From Gammaproteobacteria bacterium (GTDB lineage Bacteria; Pseudomonadota; Gammaproteobacteria; Steroidobacterales; JABDKV01): a stretch of DNA of 64,000 nt. Positions 1 to 10,245 of the stretch are shown piece after piece (positions within the stretch are counted from its first letter, which is position 1; each line of letters starts with the position of its first letter). A program made the position numbers and the translations under genes. The stretch spans positions 1 through 64,000 of the forward strand of contig JABDJB010000012.1 of assembly GCA_013003425.1 (NCBI GenBank). Reading direction: 5' to 3'. The notes below the pieces were generated by a model. That model did not search any database and was not told the DNA's origin. It saw only the letters and a program-made list of their open reading frames with translations.

Positions 1-1674
1 TACGCCCGACAACGGCACATCGCCCAGGTTCTCGACCGCAATGCGGTACGTCAGTGTGTAGGTGCCGTCGCCGTTGTTGGTCGGCGTCGCCAGTACTTCC
101 TTCGCCGTGCCGATGATCGGGTTTTCGGCAAAGACTATTGGTGTGGGTACAGCGTTGTTGCCGGGGTTGCCGTCCATATCAGGATCGGGATCGGCGCCAT
201 CAGTCGAGTCGTCGGTCAGCGGGTTGCCACTGGGTGAAGTGCCACCGGCGGTCGCCGTATTGTCGAACGGCCCGGCGGCGGCGCCCGGAGTCACTGTCGC
301 AGTCAGCGCGATAGTGCCCGTCGTTGCGGTGGCCAGCGTATCGGTACCGGCCAGCAGAGCGCTGTCAGCATCACCGTCGTAGCCGGGGTTTACGGTGAAA
401 TCGCTGCTGGTCACGCCGTCGACCGTAAAGCCGGTCGCACCGCTGAAGGTAGCGGCCAGGTCATCGACCACCTGCAGATTATTAATTACGGTATCGCCGC
501 TGTTCTCTACGGCAATCGTGTAAGTCAGCGTGTAGGTGCCGTCGCCATTGTTCACGGGACCCGTGGTTACTGCCTTGGCGGCGCCGATGACCGGCACCAG
601 CAGGTTGACCGCAGCGTTGTCCTGGTCATCCTCTGCCGGCACGTTGTTGTTCGCGGTTGAATCGGTGTCGGTCGCCAGTATCTGCGTGGCTTCGGCGACG
701 TTATCCCACGGCCCGGTCGCCTCCATCCTGGCATCGATCGTGATCTGCGCGGTTCCGGCCGGCGCCAGCGTGCCGACATCCCAGATACCGCTGACCGGGT
801 TGTAGGCCCCGCCGCTGTTATCGGTCAGGTAGGTAAAGCCATTGGGCAGCTGATCGGTGATTTCGATACCGGGCGCATCGTCCGGGCCGGCATTGGCCAC
901 GTCGAGCGTGAATACCACCGTGTCGCCCGCTTCCGCGTCGGTCAGGCTGGCGCCCTTGGTCACCGACACATCGGCCATCGGGTCGTCAAAATCAATGTCG
1001 TGGATGTTGATCCACTGGAAACCCGGATCCGCGCCGCCAATGACGTTACGCCAGGTAATGTTGAAGCGGGTGATGCCGCTGACCGGTGTGCCTGCGTCCC
1101 CGAATACCCAGGTGATGTTGCCGTTGCTCGACGTACTGACCGAGCTGGCCGTACCACGGACAGTGTTGGAGTTGACCTGGGTATTGGCAGAGTTGGTAAC
1201 AATGCTGGTCGGGTCGATAGTGCCGGTAAGTGTGTCGGCAGTAACGGTCATTTCATCGATGAAGCTGGTGCCGTTGGCATCCATATCGAAAACGTCAAAC
1301 GACACATTACCGACACCGCCGGGATAGCCGGTGAAGTCGATCGTAATGGTGACGGTCGAGTTGCTGTTGTCGACGTAATCGGTGGCGACATACAGGCCGT
1401 TTTGTGCCGGCGACAGGCCGCCGGTGTTGAGCTGGTTGATATCAGGAGAGATGTCGGCGCCGGCCTGGTCCAGGCCCGCAGTGTTGCCAGTGAAAGTAAC
1501 AGTGATATCACCGCCGCCGGTGTTGTAGGTTTCCGACAGGTTGGAGTTGCCCGGTGGTGTCCAGGTGAGCCCGTCCCAGTCGAGCTGCTCGGGTGTCGCC
1601 TGAGCCGCATGAGACAGCAGCAACGCGACCGCAAAAGCAGCAACAGGTTTGAGCGACAACATTTTCTTGTTCAT
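1..1674 (-). CDS. Secreted DUF11-repeat protein, C-terminus cut off by window edge
   Basis: The frame is open from ATG 1674 to the left edge with no stop, so the gene is partial. It begins with a signal peptide (MNKKMLSLKPVAAFAVALLL, Ala-rich cleavage region near residue 26). A beta-rich, Thr/Asn-rich domain of about 200 residues follows. Then come DUF11 (conserved repeat) units, starting near residues 236 (DVSVTKGASLTDAEAGDTV), 361 (VIGAAKAVTTGPVNNGDG) and 518 (IIGTAKEVLATPTNNGDG). DUF11 repeats are Ig-like modules of large surface or secreted proteins. A cell-surface structural or adhesive role is inferred. Cys is absent in the visible part. It lies downstream of prpD on the same strand, but 184 bp away and probably separately transcribed. 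Confidence 0.75.
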   Translation of the reverse strand, partial: MNKKMLSLKPVAAFAVALLLSHAAQATPEQLDWDGLTWTPPGNSNLSETYNTGGGDITVTFTGNTAGLDQAGADISPDINQLNTGGLSPAQNGLYVATDYVDNSNSTVTITIDFTGYPGGVGNVSFDVFDMDANGTSFIDEMTVTADTLTGTIDPTSIVTNSANTQVNSNTVRGTASSVSTSSNGNITWVFGDAGTPVSGITRFNITWRNVIGGADPGFQWINIHDIDFDDPMADVSVTKGASLTDAEAGDTVVFTLDVANAGPDDAPGIEITDQLPNGFTYLTDNSGGAYNPVSGIWDVGTLAPAGTAQITIDARMEATGPWDNVAEATQILATDTDSTANNNVPAEDDQDNAAVNLLVPVIGAAKAVTTGPVNNGDGTYTLTYTIAVENSGDTVINNLQVVDDLAATFSGATGFTVDGVTSSDFTVNPGYDGDADSALLAGTDTLATATTGTIALTATVTPGAAAGPFDNTATAGGTSPSGNPLTDDSTDGADPDPDMDGNPGNNAVPTPIVFAENPIIGTAKEVLATPTNNGDGTYTLTYRIAVENLGDVPLSGV

Positions 1675-1838
1675 CTGATTATCCAGCAAAATTAATGCGC
1701 TTTAACCGACTAGTATGAACCGGCCGGCCTCGAACTAAGGAGTCAAAAGCTGTGAAAAACGTAAACTTGCGTAGCGGACGGACCACCGCAGCCTGCCCCC
1801 AGTGAGTTTGGGCGCAATTATGTCAGAGAATGTGGAAA

Positions 1839-1856
1839 CCCGGTCAAGTGACCAGG
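1839..1856 (-). terminator. Possible hairpin terminator after prpD
   Basis: On the minus strand CCTGGTC and GACCGGG pair around an ACTT loop just past the prpD stop, followed only by a short TTTCC. The stem includes one G-T pair and the U-tract is weak. It could end the prp operon, but the call is tentative. Confidence 0.3.
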
Positions 1857-1858
1857 TC

Positions 1859-3304
1859 TCAGATCACCAGCAGCGAGACAAACTCATCGACGCTCATTTG
1901 CTCCAGTGCGGCGTGATCATCGGCCAGCGGGCGCAATGCCTGCCACTGGCCCGGCTTGAGCTTCGCTTCGACGCTTTGCTCGAACTTCTGCAATAGCAGG
2001 GGAATGCCTTCTTCGCGGCGGCGCCGGTGGCCGACGGGGAAGTCGACCTGCACCCGCTCCGTACTGCTGCCGTCAGTGAAATACACCTGCATGGAATTTC
2101 CAATATAACGCTTCTGTGAATCGTAATACTCGTGCGTGAAAGTCTCGTTTTCGCGCACTTCCATCTTCGCCCGCAGGGCATCAATACGCGGGTCGGTTGC
2201 AACATCGTCTTCGTAGTCAGCGGCGGTAAGGCGGCCAAATATCAGCGGTATTGCCGCCATGTACTGAATGCAATGATCGCGATCGGCCGGGTTATCCAGC
2301 GGCCCCGTCTTGTCGATGATGCGCACGCCGGGTTCCTGGGTTTCGATAACGATGCGCTCGATGTCATCCAGGCGATTCTTCACTTCTCCATGTAGCTGCA
2401 TCGCGGCCTCAACGGCGGTCTGCGCATGAAACTCGGCCGGGTAGGAAATCTTGAGTAACACGTTTTCCATTACGTAGCTGTCGTAGCCCTGGGTGAATGC
2501 CAGCGGCTTGCCCTCGAACAGCACGTCCTGGAAACCCCACTTCGGCGCTGACAATACTGACGGATAGCCCATCTCGCCGGTCAGCGCGATCAACGCGTGA
2601 CGCACCGCACGGCTGGTAGCGTCACCGGCTGCCCAGCTTTTTCTCGAACCGGTGTTGGGTGCATGACGATAAGTACGCAAGGCGCCGCCGTCGACCCAGG
2701 CATTTGAAACTGCATTGATAACCTGCTCGCGGTCACCACCAAGCATGTTGGTGATTACCGCTGTGGATGCGATGCGCACCAGCAGCACGTGGTCCAGGCC
2801 GACGCGGTTGAACCCGTTTTCCAGCGCGATGACGCCCTGGATTTCATGCGCCTTGATCATTGCGGTCAAGACATCACGCATTGCCAGAGGCTGACCGCCG
2901 GTAGCGGCTGCTTTGCGGCTGAGGTAATCGGCAACAGTAAGTATGCCGCCGAGGTTGTCGGACGGGTGGCCCCACTCGGCTGCCAGCCAGGTATCGTTAA
3001 AATCCAGCCAGCGCACCAGCGCGCCAAAATTGAATGCCGCCTGCACCGGGTCGAGTTCATACGAGGTGCCTGGTACGCGAGCGCCGCCCGGCATGGTCGC
3101 GCCGGGAACCACCGGGCCGAGCAATTTTGTGCAGGCCGGATAGTCCAGAGCCTGGAAAGCACACGCGATGGTATCCATCAGGCAGTAGCGTGCGGTGTCG
3201 TAAGCCAGCTGACTGTCTGCCTGGTAGCCGGTAACGTAATCGGCAATGTCGACCAGCGCCTGATCGGGATCGGGCCGCTCGGCTGAACGAATTACTCCTG
3301 ACAT
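1859..3304 (-). CDS. prpD: MmgE/PrpD family 2-methylcitrate dehydratase
   Basis: A 481-residue protein matching the length and character of PrpD, the cofactor-free enzyme that dehydrates 2-methylcitrate to 2-methyl-cis-aconitate. Recognisable PrpD stretches are [22 protein letters not shown] near residue 95, the [16 protein letters not shown] region, and [16 protein letters not shown] near 290. ATG 3304 has AAGGAA upstream. It starts 11 bp after the prpC stop and ends the prpB-prpC-prpD operon. No acnD/prpF pair (the alternative dehydratase route) and no prpR activator are next to it. Confidence is high because the whole prp gene set is present in order. Confidence 0.93.
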   Translation of the reverse strand: MSGVIRSAERPDPDQALVDIADYVTGYQADSQLAYDTARYCLMDTIACAFQALDYPACTKLLGPVVPGATMPGGARVPGTSYELDPVQAAFNFGALVRWLDFNDTWLAAEWGHPSDNLGGILTVADYLSRKAAATGGQPLAMRDVLTAMIKAHEIQGVIALENGFNRVGLDHVLLVRIASTAVITNMLGGDREQVINAVSNAWVDGGALRTYRHAPNTGSRKSWAAGDATSRAVRHALIALTGEMGYPSVLSAPKWGFQDVLFEGKPLAFTQGYDSYVMENVLLKISYPAEFHAQTAVEAAMQLHGEVKNRLDDIERIVIETQEPGVRIIDKTGPLDNPADRDHCIQYMAAIPLIFGRLTAADYEDDVATDPRIDALRAKMEVRENETFTHEYYDSQKRYIGNSMQVYFTDGSSTERVQVDFPVGHRRRREEGIPLLLQKFEQSVEAKLKPGQWQALRPLADDHAALEQMSVDEFVSLLVI

Positions 3305-3314
3305 GTTTTTTTCC

Positions 3315-4439
3315 TTAACCGCGTTGTGCCACAGGTACGTAGGGACGATTGTCCGGCCCGGTGTAGTCGGCGCCGGGACGAATCAGCTTGTTGTCGGCGC
3401 GCTGCTCCTTGATGTGCGCCGCCCAGCCGGTAACGCGGGCGCACACGAACAGCGGCGTGAACAGCGGTGTCGGGATACCCATGAAGTGATAGGCGCTGGC
3501 GCTGAAAAAATCGAGGTTGGCGAACAGGTTTTTTTCCTGTTTCATCAGGTTTTCGATGGCGTCAGATACCGGGTAGAAGTGGGCGTTTTTGGCGCCATCC
3601 GACAGCTTGCGTGACCACTCCTTAATAATAGCGTTGCGCGGATCGCGTACTTTGTACACGGCGTGACCAAAACCCATGATCTTTTCCTTGCGCGCCAGCA
3701 TGTCTTTTACCGCGCTGACTGCCTCGTCGGCGGTGCGAAACCGCTCTATAACCGCCATGGCCTCTTCGTTCGCCCCGCCATGCAGCGGCCCGCGTAAGGT
3801 GCCGATGCCGCCGGTGATGCACGAGTACATATCTGACAGCGTGCCGGCGCAAACCCGGCAGGCAAAGGTAGACGCGTTGAACTCGTGCTCGGCGTAAAGG
3901 ATCAGCGAGGCGTCCATGCAGCGTTCGTGTTCCGCACCGGGTGATTTGCCGGTAATGGTGTGCAGCAGGTGGCCGGCCAGGCTGGCATCATCGGTTTCGA
4001 CGTCGATACGTTCACCGGCCGACGTGTAGCGATGCCAGTAACCGAGCATGGACGGAAAACTGGCCAGCAGCCGGTCGGCAACATGATCCTGTTGTGAAAA
4101 ATCCTGCTCCGGCTCCAGCGTGCCGAGCATGGAACAGCCGGTGCGCAGTACGTCCATCGGGTGGGCGCTGCCCGGTATCTGTTCCAGCACCAGCTTCAGC
4201 TCGTCCGGCAGGCCACGCAGTCCCCTGAGGCGTTCACGGTAAGCGTCCAGCTGTTGCTGGTTCGGCAACTCGCCATAGAGCAAAAGGTGGGCGACTTCCT
4301 CGAAGGTCGATTGCTCCGCCAGTTCTTCGATGCTGTAACCGCGGTAGTGCAGGCTGTTGCCTTCACTGCCGACGGTGCAGATTGATGTGCTGCCCGCCTT
4401 GATGCCGCGCAGGCCGGCGCCGCCGCTTGCTTTACTCAT
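3315..4439 (-). CDS. prpC: 2-methylcitrate synthase (citrate synthase family)
   Basis: A 374-residue citrate-synthase fold enzyme that condenses propionyl-CoA with oxaloacetate to 2-methylcitrate. Catalytic landmarks are visible: [12 protein letters not shown] and [13 protein letters not shown] carry the two His positions, and the later [14 protein letters not shown] segment carries the Asp. Its short length and the N-terminal [20 protein letters not shown] region fit PrpC rather than the roughly 430-residue housekeeping GltA. It sits between prpB (13 bp upstream) and prpD. A residual citrate synthase activity is known for the family. The operon makes the methylcitrate role the best call. Confidence 0.94.
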   Translation of the reverse strand: MSKASGGAGLRGIKAGSTSICTVGSEGNSLHYRGYSIEELAEQSTFEEVAHLLLYGELPNQQQLDAYRERLRGLRGLPDELKLVLEQIPGSAHPMDVLRTGCSMLGTLEPEQDFSQQDHVADRLLASFPSMLGYWHRYTSAGERIDVETDDASLAGHLLHTITGKSPGAEHERCMDASLILYAEHEFNASTFACRVCAGTLSDMYSCITGGIGTLRGPLHGGANEEAMAVIERFRTADEAVSAVKDMLARKEKIMGFGHAVYKVRDPRNAIIKEWSRKLSDGAKNAHFYPVSDAIENLMKQEKNLFANLDFFSASAYHFMGIPTPLFTPLFVCARVTGWAAHIKEQRADNKLIRPGADYTGPDNRPYVPVAQRG

Positions 4440-4452
4440 TTATCAAACCCCT

Positions 4453-5337
4453 TCAGCCGGAATCTTTTGAGAATAACTCGTCCATTTTCTTTTCATATTC
4501 GTGATAACCGAGCACCTCGTAGAGCTGCTCGCGTGTCTGCATGCTGTCGACGACGCTTTCTTGCGTGCCCTCGGCCCGCAGAGCCTCGTATACCCGGATT
4601 GCCGCCGCACTCATTGCGCGAAACGCCGACAGCGGATAAAGCACCAGCCGCACACCGGCGGAGCCGAGCTCCTGCGTGGTGAACAGCGGCGTCTTGCCAA
4701 ACTCGGTGATGTTGGCCAGGACCGGCGCCTTTACTGCCGCGGTGAACTGCTGGTATTCCTCCAGCGTGTTGAGCGCCTCGGCAAAGATCATGTCGGCCCC
4801 GGCCTCGACATACTGCGCGGCGCGATCGACGGCGGCCTGCTGGCCTTCCACAGCGTGGGCATCGGTGCGCGCCATGATGACAAATCGGCTGTCGGTTTTG
4901 GCATCGGCGGCTGCGCGTATCCGGTCGACCATCTCGGCACAGCTGACCAGCGCCTTGCCCGGACGATGGCCGCAGCGCTTGGCCTGTACCTGGTCTTCAA
5001 TGTGAAAACCGGCGGCGCCGGCCCGGGTCATTTCCTTAACCGTACGGGCAATCATGAAGGCCTGGCCCCAGCCGGTATCGGCATCGACCAGCAGCGGCAA
5101 TTCGGTGGCGCCGGTTACCCGGCGTATGTCCTCGCACACGTCGTTGAGCGTGGTGACGGCAAGATCGGGCATGCCGAATGAGGCGTTGGCAACGCCCGCA
5201 CCGGAAAGATAAATCGCCTTGAATCCGGCGCGCTCTGCCAGCAGGGCGCTGTAGGCATTTATCGTGCCGACGACCTGCAGTGGTTGTTCGTTTTCGAGGG
5301 CGCCCCACAGGCGGGCGCCGGCGGATTCGGCGCTCAT
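4453..5337 (-). CDS. prpB: Methylisocitrate lyase
   Basis: A 294-residue enzyme of the isocitrate lyase/PEP mutase family that cleaves 2-methylisocitrate to pyruvate and succinate. Visible signatures are [19 protein letters not shown] near residue 40, the metal site [11 protein letters not shown], and [20 protein letters not shown] with the catalytic KRCGH Cys. ATG 5337 ([20 protein letters not shown]) is preferred over an upstream TTG at 5355 that has no ribosome binding site. It is the first gene of prpBCD and lies 86 bp after the Bax-inhibitor-1 gene, so the upstream genes could read through into it. Confidence 0.94.
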   Translation of the reverse strand: MSAESAGARLWGALENEQPLQVVGTINAYSALLAERAGFKAIYLSGAGVANASFGMPDLAVTTLNDVCEDIRRVTGATELPLLVDADTGWGQAFMIARTVKEMTRAGAAGFHIEDQVQAKRCGHRPGKALVSCAEMVDRIRAAADAKTDSRFVIMARTDAHAVEGQQAAVDRAAQYVEAGADMIFAEALNTLEEYQQFTAAVKAPVLANITEFGKTPLFTTQELGSAGVRLVLYPLSAFRAMSAAAIRVYEALRAEGTQESVVDSMQTREQLYEVLGYHEYEKKMDELFSKDSG

Positions 5338-5423
5338 TGGCACACCCGGCGGCAATCAGGGGCGCGTATTGTACCCCACGATTGCCACATTCGGGCGGCG
5401 GAAAAACGGATTGTCTGTCGGCG

Positions 5424-6119
5424 TCAGTCGCTGCTGTGCATGTAGAAACGCAGCACGTACCAGAACATCAGCGCTACCGAGGAGAACAACTCGAGACCGG
5501 CGGCGACATATCGATCTTCGGAAAAATGATGCAGCACGTTGGAGGTGTCGTACAACACCGCGGCACCGGCAAAAGCAATCATGCCGACGCTGAACCACGT
5601 ACCGAGATGGAAGCCGAACAGCAGCCCCATGACGATCAGGCCGATAGCGGCAAAGCCGCCCCAGATCAGGGTGCTGCGCAGGAAAGAAAAATCCTTGCGG
5701 GTGATAAAGGCAATCGCCGTTAGCGCGGCGAAAGCTACCAGCGTTGCAACACCGGCCTGCTTCGGAATATCCGGCGAGATTGCCATGGCGTGATACAGCA
5801 GCGGCACCAGGATGATCGACTCGGCGATGACAAAACCGCCCAGTGCTGCGTACTGTGCCGGCAGCGTGCGCGCCCGATGCGCCACGTGACTCGCGGCCCA
5901 GCCGACCAGCATGAACACGCCCAGCACCAGCAGCCAGCCGGCACCGCGTGGCAGGAAGGAATAGATGCTTTCAGCAATGCCGGACTGGAAGTACCACGCC
6001 TCCAGCGCGACCAGCGCGGTGATGGCGCCGAACAGGTGCAGGTAGGTCTTATTGATGAAGGCGCCGCGGGACTCAACACTTACGTGCGCGACCGAGCGCG
6101 GATTCAGTTCATAACTCAT
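5424..6119 (-). CDS. Bax inhibitor-1/YccA family membrane protein
   Basis: A 231-residue protein starting MSYELNPRSVAHVSVESRG with seven hydrophobic segments (first near residue 25, last FSSVALMFWYVLRFYM at the end). The C-terminal VLYDTSNVLHHF resembles the Asp-containing pore/latch segment of the BI-1/YccA/YbhL family, whose bacterial members are proposed proton-sensitive calcium leak channels or FtsH regulators. ATG 6119 is chosen over a longer frame to 6218, because the longer form overlaps the 3' end of acuI and lacks family similarity. It lies 19 bp after acuI and co-directional with prpBCD. Its link to propionate metabolism is unclear. Confidence 0.85.
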   Translation of the reverse strand: MSYELNPRSVAHVSVESRGAFINKTYLHLFGAITALVALEAWYFQSGIAESIYSFLPRGAGWLLVLGVFMLVGWAASHVAHRARTLPAQYAALGGFVIAESIILVPLLYHAMAISPDIPKQAGVATLVAFAALTAIAFITRKDFSFLRSTLIWGGFAAIGLIVMGLLFGFHLGTWFSVGMIAFAGAAVLYDTSNVLHHFSEDRYVAAGLELFSSVALMFWYVLRFYMHSSD

Positions 6120-6138
6120 TCGATACTTCCCTTTTGCT

Positions 6139-7134
6139 TCAGGCAGCGATGTTGACGACCGTACGGCCGGTGACTTCGCCACGCAGGTACTGGTCAAAGA
6201 CTGTCGCAATGTCCGCAAGTTCCACGGTGCGACTGCCTATTTTAGCAAGATGCCGCGGCCGCAGGTCCCCGGAAATACGCTGCCACACTACTTTACGCAC
6301 TGCCCTGGGCGTAGCTGACGAGTTGATGCCCAGCAGGTTGACCCCGCGCAGAATGAACGGCATCACCGTGGTTTCCAGCCTGTGACTGCCGACCAGGCCA
6401 ATACTGGCGATGTTGCCGCGGAAATCCACCGTTCGCGTGAGCCACGCCAGCATGTCACCCCCGACATTATCTATAGCACCGGCCCACTGCACCTTCTCCA
6501 GGGGCCTGGAGCCATAGTCGATCTCCCGGCGATCCAGCACGCGATTTGCGCCAAGCGATTGCAGGTATTCCGACGCAGCGGTTTTGCCGCTGACAGCGAC
6601 GACGTCATAGCCCCGCCCGGCCAGCATGTCGATGGCCAGGCTGCCAACGCCACCGCTGGCGCCGGTCACGACGACTTCGCCATTGCCCGGCTGCAGCCCG
6701 TTGTGTTCCATGCGATGGATGGCCAGCGCCGCAGTAAACCCGGCGGTGCCGATACACATGGCATGCCAGGCATCCAGCCCCGCCGGCAGTGGTATCACCC
6801 AGTCGCCCGGCACCCGGGCGTATTCGGCGTAGCCACCGTCGTGCGTTTCGCTCAGACCGCAGCCGGTAACCAGCACATCGTCGCCGGACTGGTAACGCTC
6901 ATCATCTGAAGAGACGACCGTGCCGGCCAGATCAATGCCACCAACCAGCGGGTACTTGCGCAAAATTCGGCCGGCACCGGTTGCCGCGAGCGCATCCTTG
7001 TAGTTGATACCCGAGCATGCGACTTTGATAACGACATCGCCGGCGGCGAGATCGTCCAGCCCGATTTGTTCGAAACGACCGGCGACCGTGCCACCTTCAT
7101 CATGGATGCGGAACGCGGTGAATTGCCCGGTCAT
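6139..7134 (-). CDS. acuI: YhdH/AcuI-type NADPH-dependent acrylyl-CoA reductase
   Basis: A 331-residue zinc-less medium-chain dehydrogenase/reductase. Family landmarks are the N-terminal FTAFRIHDEGGTV, GINYKDALAATGAGRILRKYP, GGIDLAGTVVSS, the nucleotide-binding VTGASGGVGSLAIDML near residue 155, and the C-terminal GRTVVNIAA. Characterised members (E. coli YhdH, Rhodobacter/Ruegeria AcuI) reduce acryloyl-CoA to propionyl-CoA in acrylate, DMSP and 3-hydroxypropionate breakdown. ATG 7134 overlaps the stop of the MBL gene as ATGA, indicating translational coupling. Being just upstream of prpBCD, which consumes propionyl-CoA, it makes a coherent pathway. The exact substrate is inferred. Confidence 0.88.
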   Translation of the reverse strand: MTGQFTAFRIHDEGGTVAGRFEQIGLDDLAAGDVVIKVACSGINYKDALAATGAGRILRKYPLVGGIDLAGTVVSSDDERYQSGDDVLVTGCGLSETHDGGYAEYARVPGDWVIPLPAGLDAWHAMCIGTAGFTAALAIHRMEHNGLQPGNGEVVVTGASGGVGSLAIDMLAGRGYDVVAVSGKTAASEYLQSLGANRVLDRREIDYGSRPLEKVQWAGAIDNVGGDMLAWLTRTVDFRGNIASIGLVGSHRLETTVMPFILRGVNLLGINSSATPRAVRKVVWQRISGDLRPRHLAKIGSRTVELADIATVFDQYLRGEVTGRTVVNIAA

Positions 7135-8090
7135 TTTTCCCGCGCCCGTCGACGCCGGTCCAGCCACACCTGCAACCCCTGTGCGTTCAGATCGATGTCG
7201 CCGTCGAGTAACCGGTGGCGTTCTTCGTCATCCCCGGTGTAGCCATGTGCGTCGAGCCGCTCGCACAGGTGGCGATACATTGCCGTCTCGATGTGCTCAT
7301 GCCGGTTGTCGCAATGTTCATGCTGCTCGGCAATTGCCACCAGCTCATCGATATCGGCATGCAAATCGGTGGCCAGCCGCTCGAGATTCTCCACCCGGCT
7401 GTAATGAGTCAGGTACGCCGCCCGTGGCTGGTAGCTCATGATGCGATCGAGCGAGTCGTGCAATTGCTGCGGATCGAAGTGTACGGGCGTCGTAGTGGCG
7501 AAAATAAAAGGGCCTTTGGATGTATCGAATTCGCGGTACGACAAGCCAAAGTTATCCCCAGTGAAAACAATATCTTCCGTCTCCTCTACCAAACAGTGGT
7601 GGTGCAGCGCGTGCCCCGGCGTATGGATAAAGGTGAAGCTGCGGGTGCCAACCTGGTGGCGATCGCCATCATCGGTCGTTATCACGCGTTCCGCGGGGAT
7701 CGGCACGATATCGCCGTACAGGCGCTGGTAACTCTCTTCGCCGTAGACCGCTTTGGTGCCGGCAATAAGCTTTCCCGGATCGACCAGGTGTGCGGCGCCG
7801 CGCGGATGCACTACCACCTGTGACCGCGGTAATGCCGCGGCCAGCGCACCGGCGCCGCCGGCATGATCGAGATGAATGTGGGTGAGGAAGATATAGCGTA
7901 CTGACTCAGGTGCGATGTTCTTTTCGCGCAACGCCTGTAACAGTAACGGCACCGAATGCGTCGTGCCGGTGTCGACAAACGCAGCCTCATCACCGTCCAC
8001 AATGAGATGACTGGCATCCATGCGTGACCGCACGTACTGCGTATCGATTGCGGTAATACCGCGTCCAACTTCTTCGAACTGTAAAGACAC
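7131..8090 (-). CDS. MBL-fold metallo-hydrolase
   Basis: A 319-residue metallo-beta-lactamase fold hydrolase. The metal-binding motif is THIHLDHAGG near residues 70-79, with later ligands in HTPGHALHHHCLVEE, FTGDNFGL and the YLTHYSR His. The subgroup resembles uncharacterised glyoxalase-II-like or thioester hydrolases. Hydrolysis of a CoA thioester or acyl ester would suit its coupling to acuI (ATGA overlap), but that is inference. The start is GTG 8090 without a clear Shine-Dalgarno. It shares the divergent promoter region 8091-8196 with the SIMPL gene. Confidence 0.85.
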   Translation of the reverse strand: MSLQFEEVGRGITAIDTQYVRSRMDASHLIVDGDEAAFVDTGTTHSVPLLLQALREKNIAPESVRYIFLTHIHLDHAGGAGALAAALPRSQVVVHPRGAAHLVDPGKLIAGTKAVYGEESYQRLYGDIVPIPAERVITTDDGDRHQVGTRSFTFIHTPGHALHHHCLVEETEDIVFTGDNFGLSYREFDTSKGPFIFATTTPVHFDPQQLHDSLDRIMSYQPRAAYLTHYSRVENLERLATDLHADIDELVAIAEQHEHCDNRHEHIETAMYRHLCERLDAHGYTGDDEERHRLLDGDIDLNAQGLQVWLDRRRRAREK

Positions 8091-8196
8091 AGGAATATTC
8101 TAACTGAGAAGACGTGCTGCGTTTGTACTTTGCTGCGTCTGGCGATATAACTGCACCTGGCTATCTCTGAAACAGTGCCAATGCTGGAGCGAAGGG

Positions 8197-8916
8197 TTGC
8201 AGTTACTTTGTACGATCACGGCTTTAATCGCGCTTGCAGTCGTCCCGGAACCGGCGATGAGTGAGCAACAGGCGCGCACAGTTACGGTATCCGGAAACGG
8301 CGAAGTTTCCGTCGAGCCTGATCGGGCACAGGTCAACCTTTCTGTGATGATCCGCAGCGATCAACAGCAGTCGGCGCAACGCGAAGTCGACGATACCGTC
8401 GAGGCCGTACTACGATTGACCGACAAGCTCGGTATTCCACGCAAGGACGTGCGCACCACCCGGCTGAACATCAACCCGGAATTCCGCTGGGACAAGAACA
8501 CTAACGAGCGAAAAATCAGCGGCTACATGGTCCAGCGCACCGTGGAGATCAACCTTAAAGACCTGGAAAAACTTGGCGACCTGATGCACCGGGCCACACA
8601 GGCCGGGGTCAACCAGGTGTCGGCGCCGGCGCTCGGCGCTGAAGACGAGGACAAGCACCGGCGTGATGCGCTGGCGAAGGCGGCCGAAGATGCACGGCTC
8701 AACGCCGAAACGCTGGCGCGCACGCTGGGTGCGAAACTCGGCAAGGTCCGGCGGATTACCAGCTCGGACGTGATCCACCAGCCGCCGGTACCGATGCCGC
8801 GGATGGAGTCGCGCGCCATGATGGCCGATGCGGGCGGCGCGGCCGAGACCTATACACCCGGCGAGATCAAGTTCAGCGCCGGGGTGACGGTCGAATTCGA
8901 CCTCGAAGTCAGGTGA
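8197..8916 (+). CDS. SIMPL-domain (DUF541) periplasmic protein
   Basis: A 239-residue protein with an N-terminal signal sequence (hydrophobic LLCTITALIALAVV) and the SIMPL core, recognisable by VTVSGNGEVSVEPDRAQVNL near residue 30. The C-terminal TYTPGEIKFSAGVTVEFDL also fits the family (E. coli YggE-like). Family members are secreted, form oligomeric assemblies and are linked to oxidative stress, but their biochemistry is unknown. TTG 8197 is chosen because GGAGCGAAGGG lies immediately upstream and the frame has no ATG before the signal peptide. It is monocistronic and divergent from the MBL gene. Confidence 0.85.
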   Translation: MQLLCTITALIALAVVPEPAMSEQQARTVTVSGNGEVSVEPDRAQVNLSVMIRSDQQQSAQREVDDTVEAVLRLTDKLGIPRKDVRTTRLNINPEFRWDKNTNERKISGYMVQRTVEINLKDLEKLGDLMHRATQAGVNQVSAPALGAEDEDKHRRDALAKAAEDARLNAETLARTLGAKLGKVRRITSSDVIHQPPVPMPRMESRAMMADAGGAAETYTPGEIKFSAGVTVEFDLEVR

Positions 8917-8946
8917 GCCGGCGCGGCCTTCCGCCGCCTTTGAAGA

Positions 8947-8987
8947 CTGCAGGATGACAGCGAGGGCATCGGCCCGGGATCCTGCAG
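8947..8987. repeat. Inverted repeat after the SIMPL gene
   Basis: CTGCAGGAT (8947-8955) and ATCCTGCAG (8979-8987) form a perfect 9-bp inverted repeat with a 23-base spacer, 30 bp after the SIMPL stop. No U-tract follows, so it is not a typical intrinsic terminator. The rest of 8917-9186 shows no gene. It presumably holds the promoter of the epimerase gene. Confidence 0.4.
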
Positions 8988-9186
8988 ACAGGCGCAATCG
9001 ACTGCAATAGGCCGGGCTTTGGGTTCGCTGTACAGATAAGGTACAGTACCGCCGCCGCCGGGCGGCCAGCCTCTCCTGGCGTATTGCCCGACGTGGCTGT
9101 TCTCCATTCCACAGTAACGCTACTTCCCGAATGAACAACACAATAACGACCCGCGTGCTCCGTGGAACAGACGTAGAGACCCGACA

Positions 9187-10245
9187 GTGACAATTGCTCT
9201 AATAACCGGATCGGGCGGCCTTATTGGCTCGGAAACGGCGAAACGGCTGCACCGGGAAGGCCTCGATGTGGTCGGGATCGACAACGACATGCGGGCCTAC
9301 TTTTTCGGGTCGGAAGCATCGACCCGGCCGACGTCAACGCAGCTGACGGAAACGCTGGCGAACTACCGGCACGAGGATCTCGACATACGTGATGCGGACG
9401 GGGTGATGGCATTGTTCGGCCGTTTCGGTTCTGACATCGGGGTCGTCGTGCACACGGCGGCGCAGCCGTCACATGACTGGGCGGCGCGGGAGCCGTTTAC
9501 CGATTTCAGCGTGAATGCGACGGGAACCCTGAACCTGCTGGAGGCGGCGCGCCAGCATTGTCCTGACGCACCCTTCATTTTTACCAGTACCAACAAAGTC
9601 TACGGCGACACACCGAACCGGTTGCCACTGGTGGAACTCGACGAGCGATGGGAGGTGGATGAATCACACCCTTACTTCGAGAAAGGTATCCCGGAGAGCA
9701 TGTCGATAGACCAGACAAAGCACTCGCTTTTCGGCGCAAGCAAAGCGGCGGCAGACCTGATGGTGCAGGAGTACGGCCGCTATTTCGACATGCCGACCGT
9801 GTGCTTCCGCGGTGGCTGCCTGACGGGCCCGGCGCATGCCGGTGCAGAGCTGCACGGTTTCTTGTCGTACCTGATGAAGTGCACGGTGGATGGCCGGCCC
9901 TACCGGATTTACGGCTACAAGGGAAAACAGGTTCGGGACAACATTCACAGCAGTGACCTCGTCGAGGCTTTCTGGCAGTACATGCAAAAACCGCGCCCCG
10001 CCGCGGTCTACAACATCGGCGGAGGCCGGCACTCGAATTGCTCGATGCTCGAGGCGGTGAAGCTGTGCGAAGAAATGAGCGGCAAAAAGCTGGATTACAG
10101 CTACGAAGAGGCCAACCGCATCGGTGACCACATCTGGTGGGTCAGTGACCTGACGGCATTCGAGGCCGATTACCCGCAATGGAAACAGGAATACAACCTG
10201 CATCGCACATTGCAGGAAATCCACGACGCGTGCCTGGCGTCGTAG
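9187..10245 (+). CDS. NAD-dependent epimerase, CDP-paratose 2-epimerase-like
   Basis: A 352-residue extended short-chain dehydrogenase. The NAD-binding [17 protein letters not shown] lies at the N-terminus, [10 protein letters not shown] near residue 36, the Ser/Thr and YxxxK-type region around [19 protein letters not shown], and [20 protein letters not shown] after it. The DNDMR-YFFG and HSLFGASK signatures match the tyvelose (CDP-paratose 2-) epimerase group, which modifies nucleotide sugars for surface polysaccharide. GTG 9187 is the start. Its 3' end overlaps the start of the WecG-family gene by 16 bp. The true sugar substrate cannot be told from sequence. Confidence 0.85.
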   Translation: MTIALITGSGGLIGSETAKRLHREGLDVVGIDNDMRAYFFGSEASTRPTSTQLTETLANYRHEDLDIRDADGVMALFGRFGSDIGVVVHTAAQPSHDWAAREPFTDFSVNATGTLNLLEAARQHCPDAPFIFTSTNKVYGDTPNRLPLVELDERWEVDESHPYFEKGIPESMSIDQTKHSLFGASKAAADLMVQEYGRYFDMPTVCFRGGCLTGPAHAGAELHGFLSYLMKCTVDGRPYRIYGYKGKQVRDNIHSSDLVEAFWQYMQKPRPAAVYNIGGGRHSNCSMLEAVKLCEEMSGKKLDYSYEEANRIGDHIWWVSDLTAFEADYPQWKQEYNLHRTLQEIHDACLAS

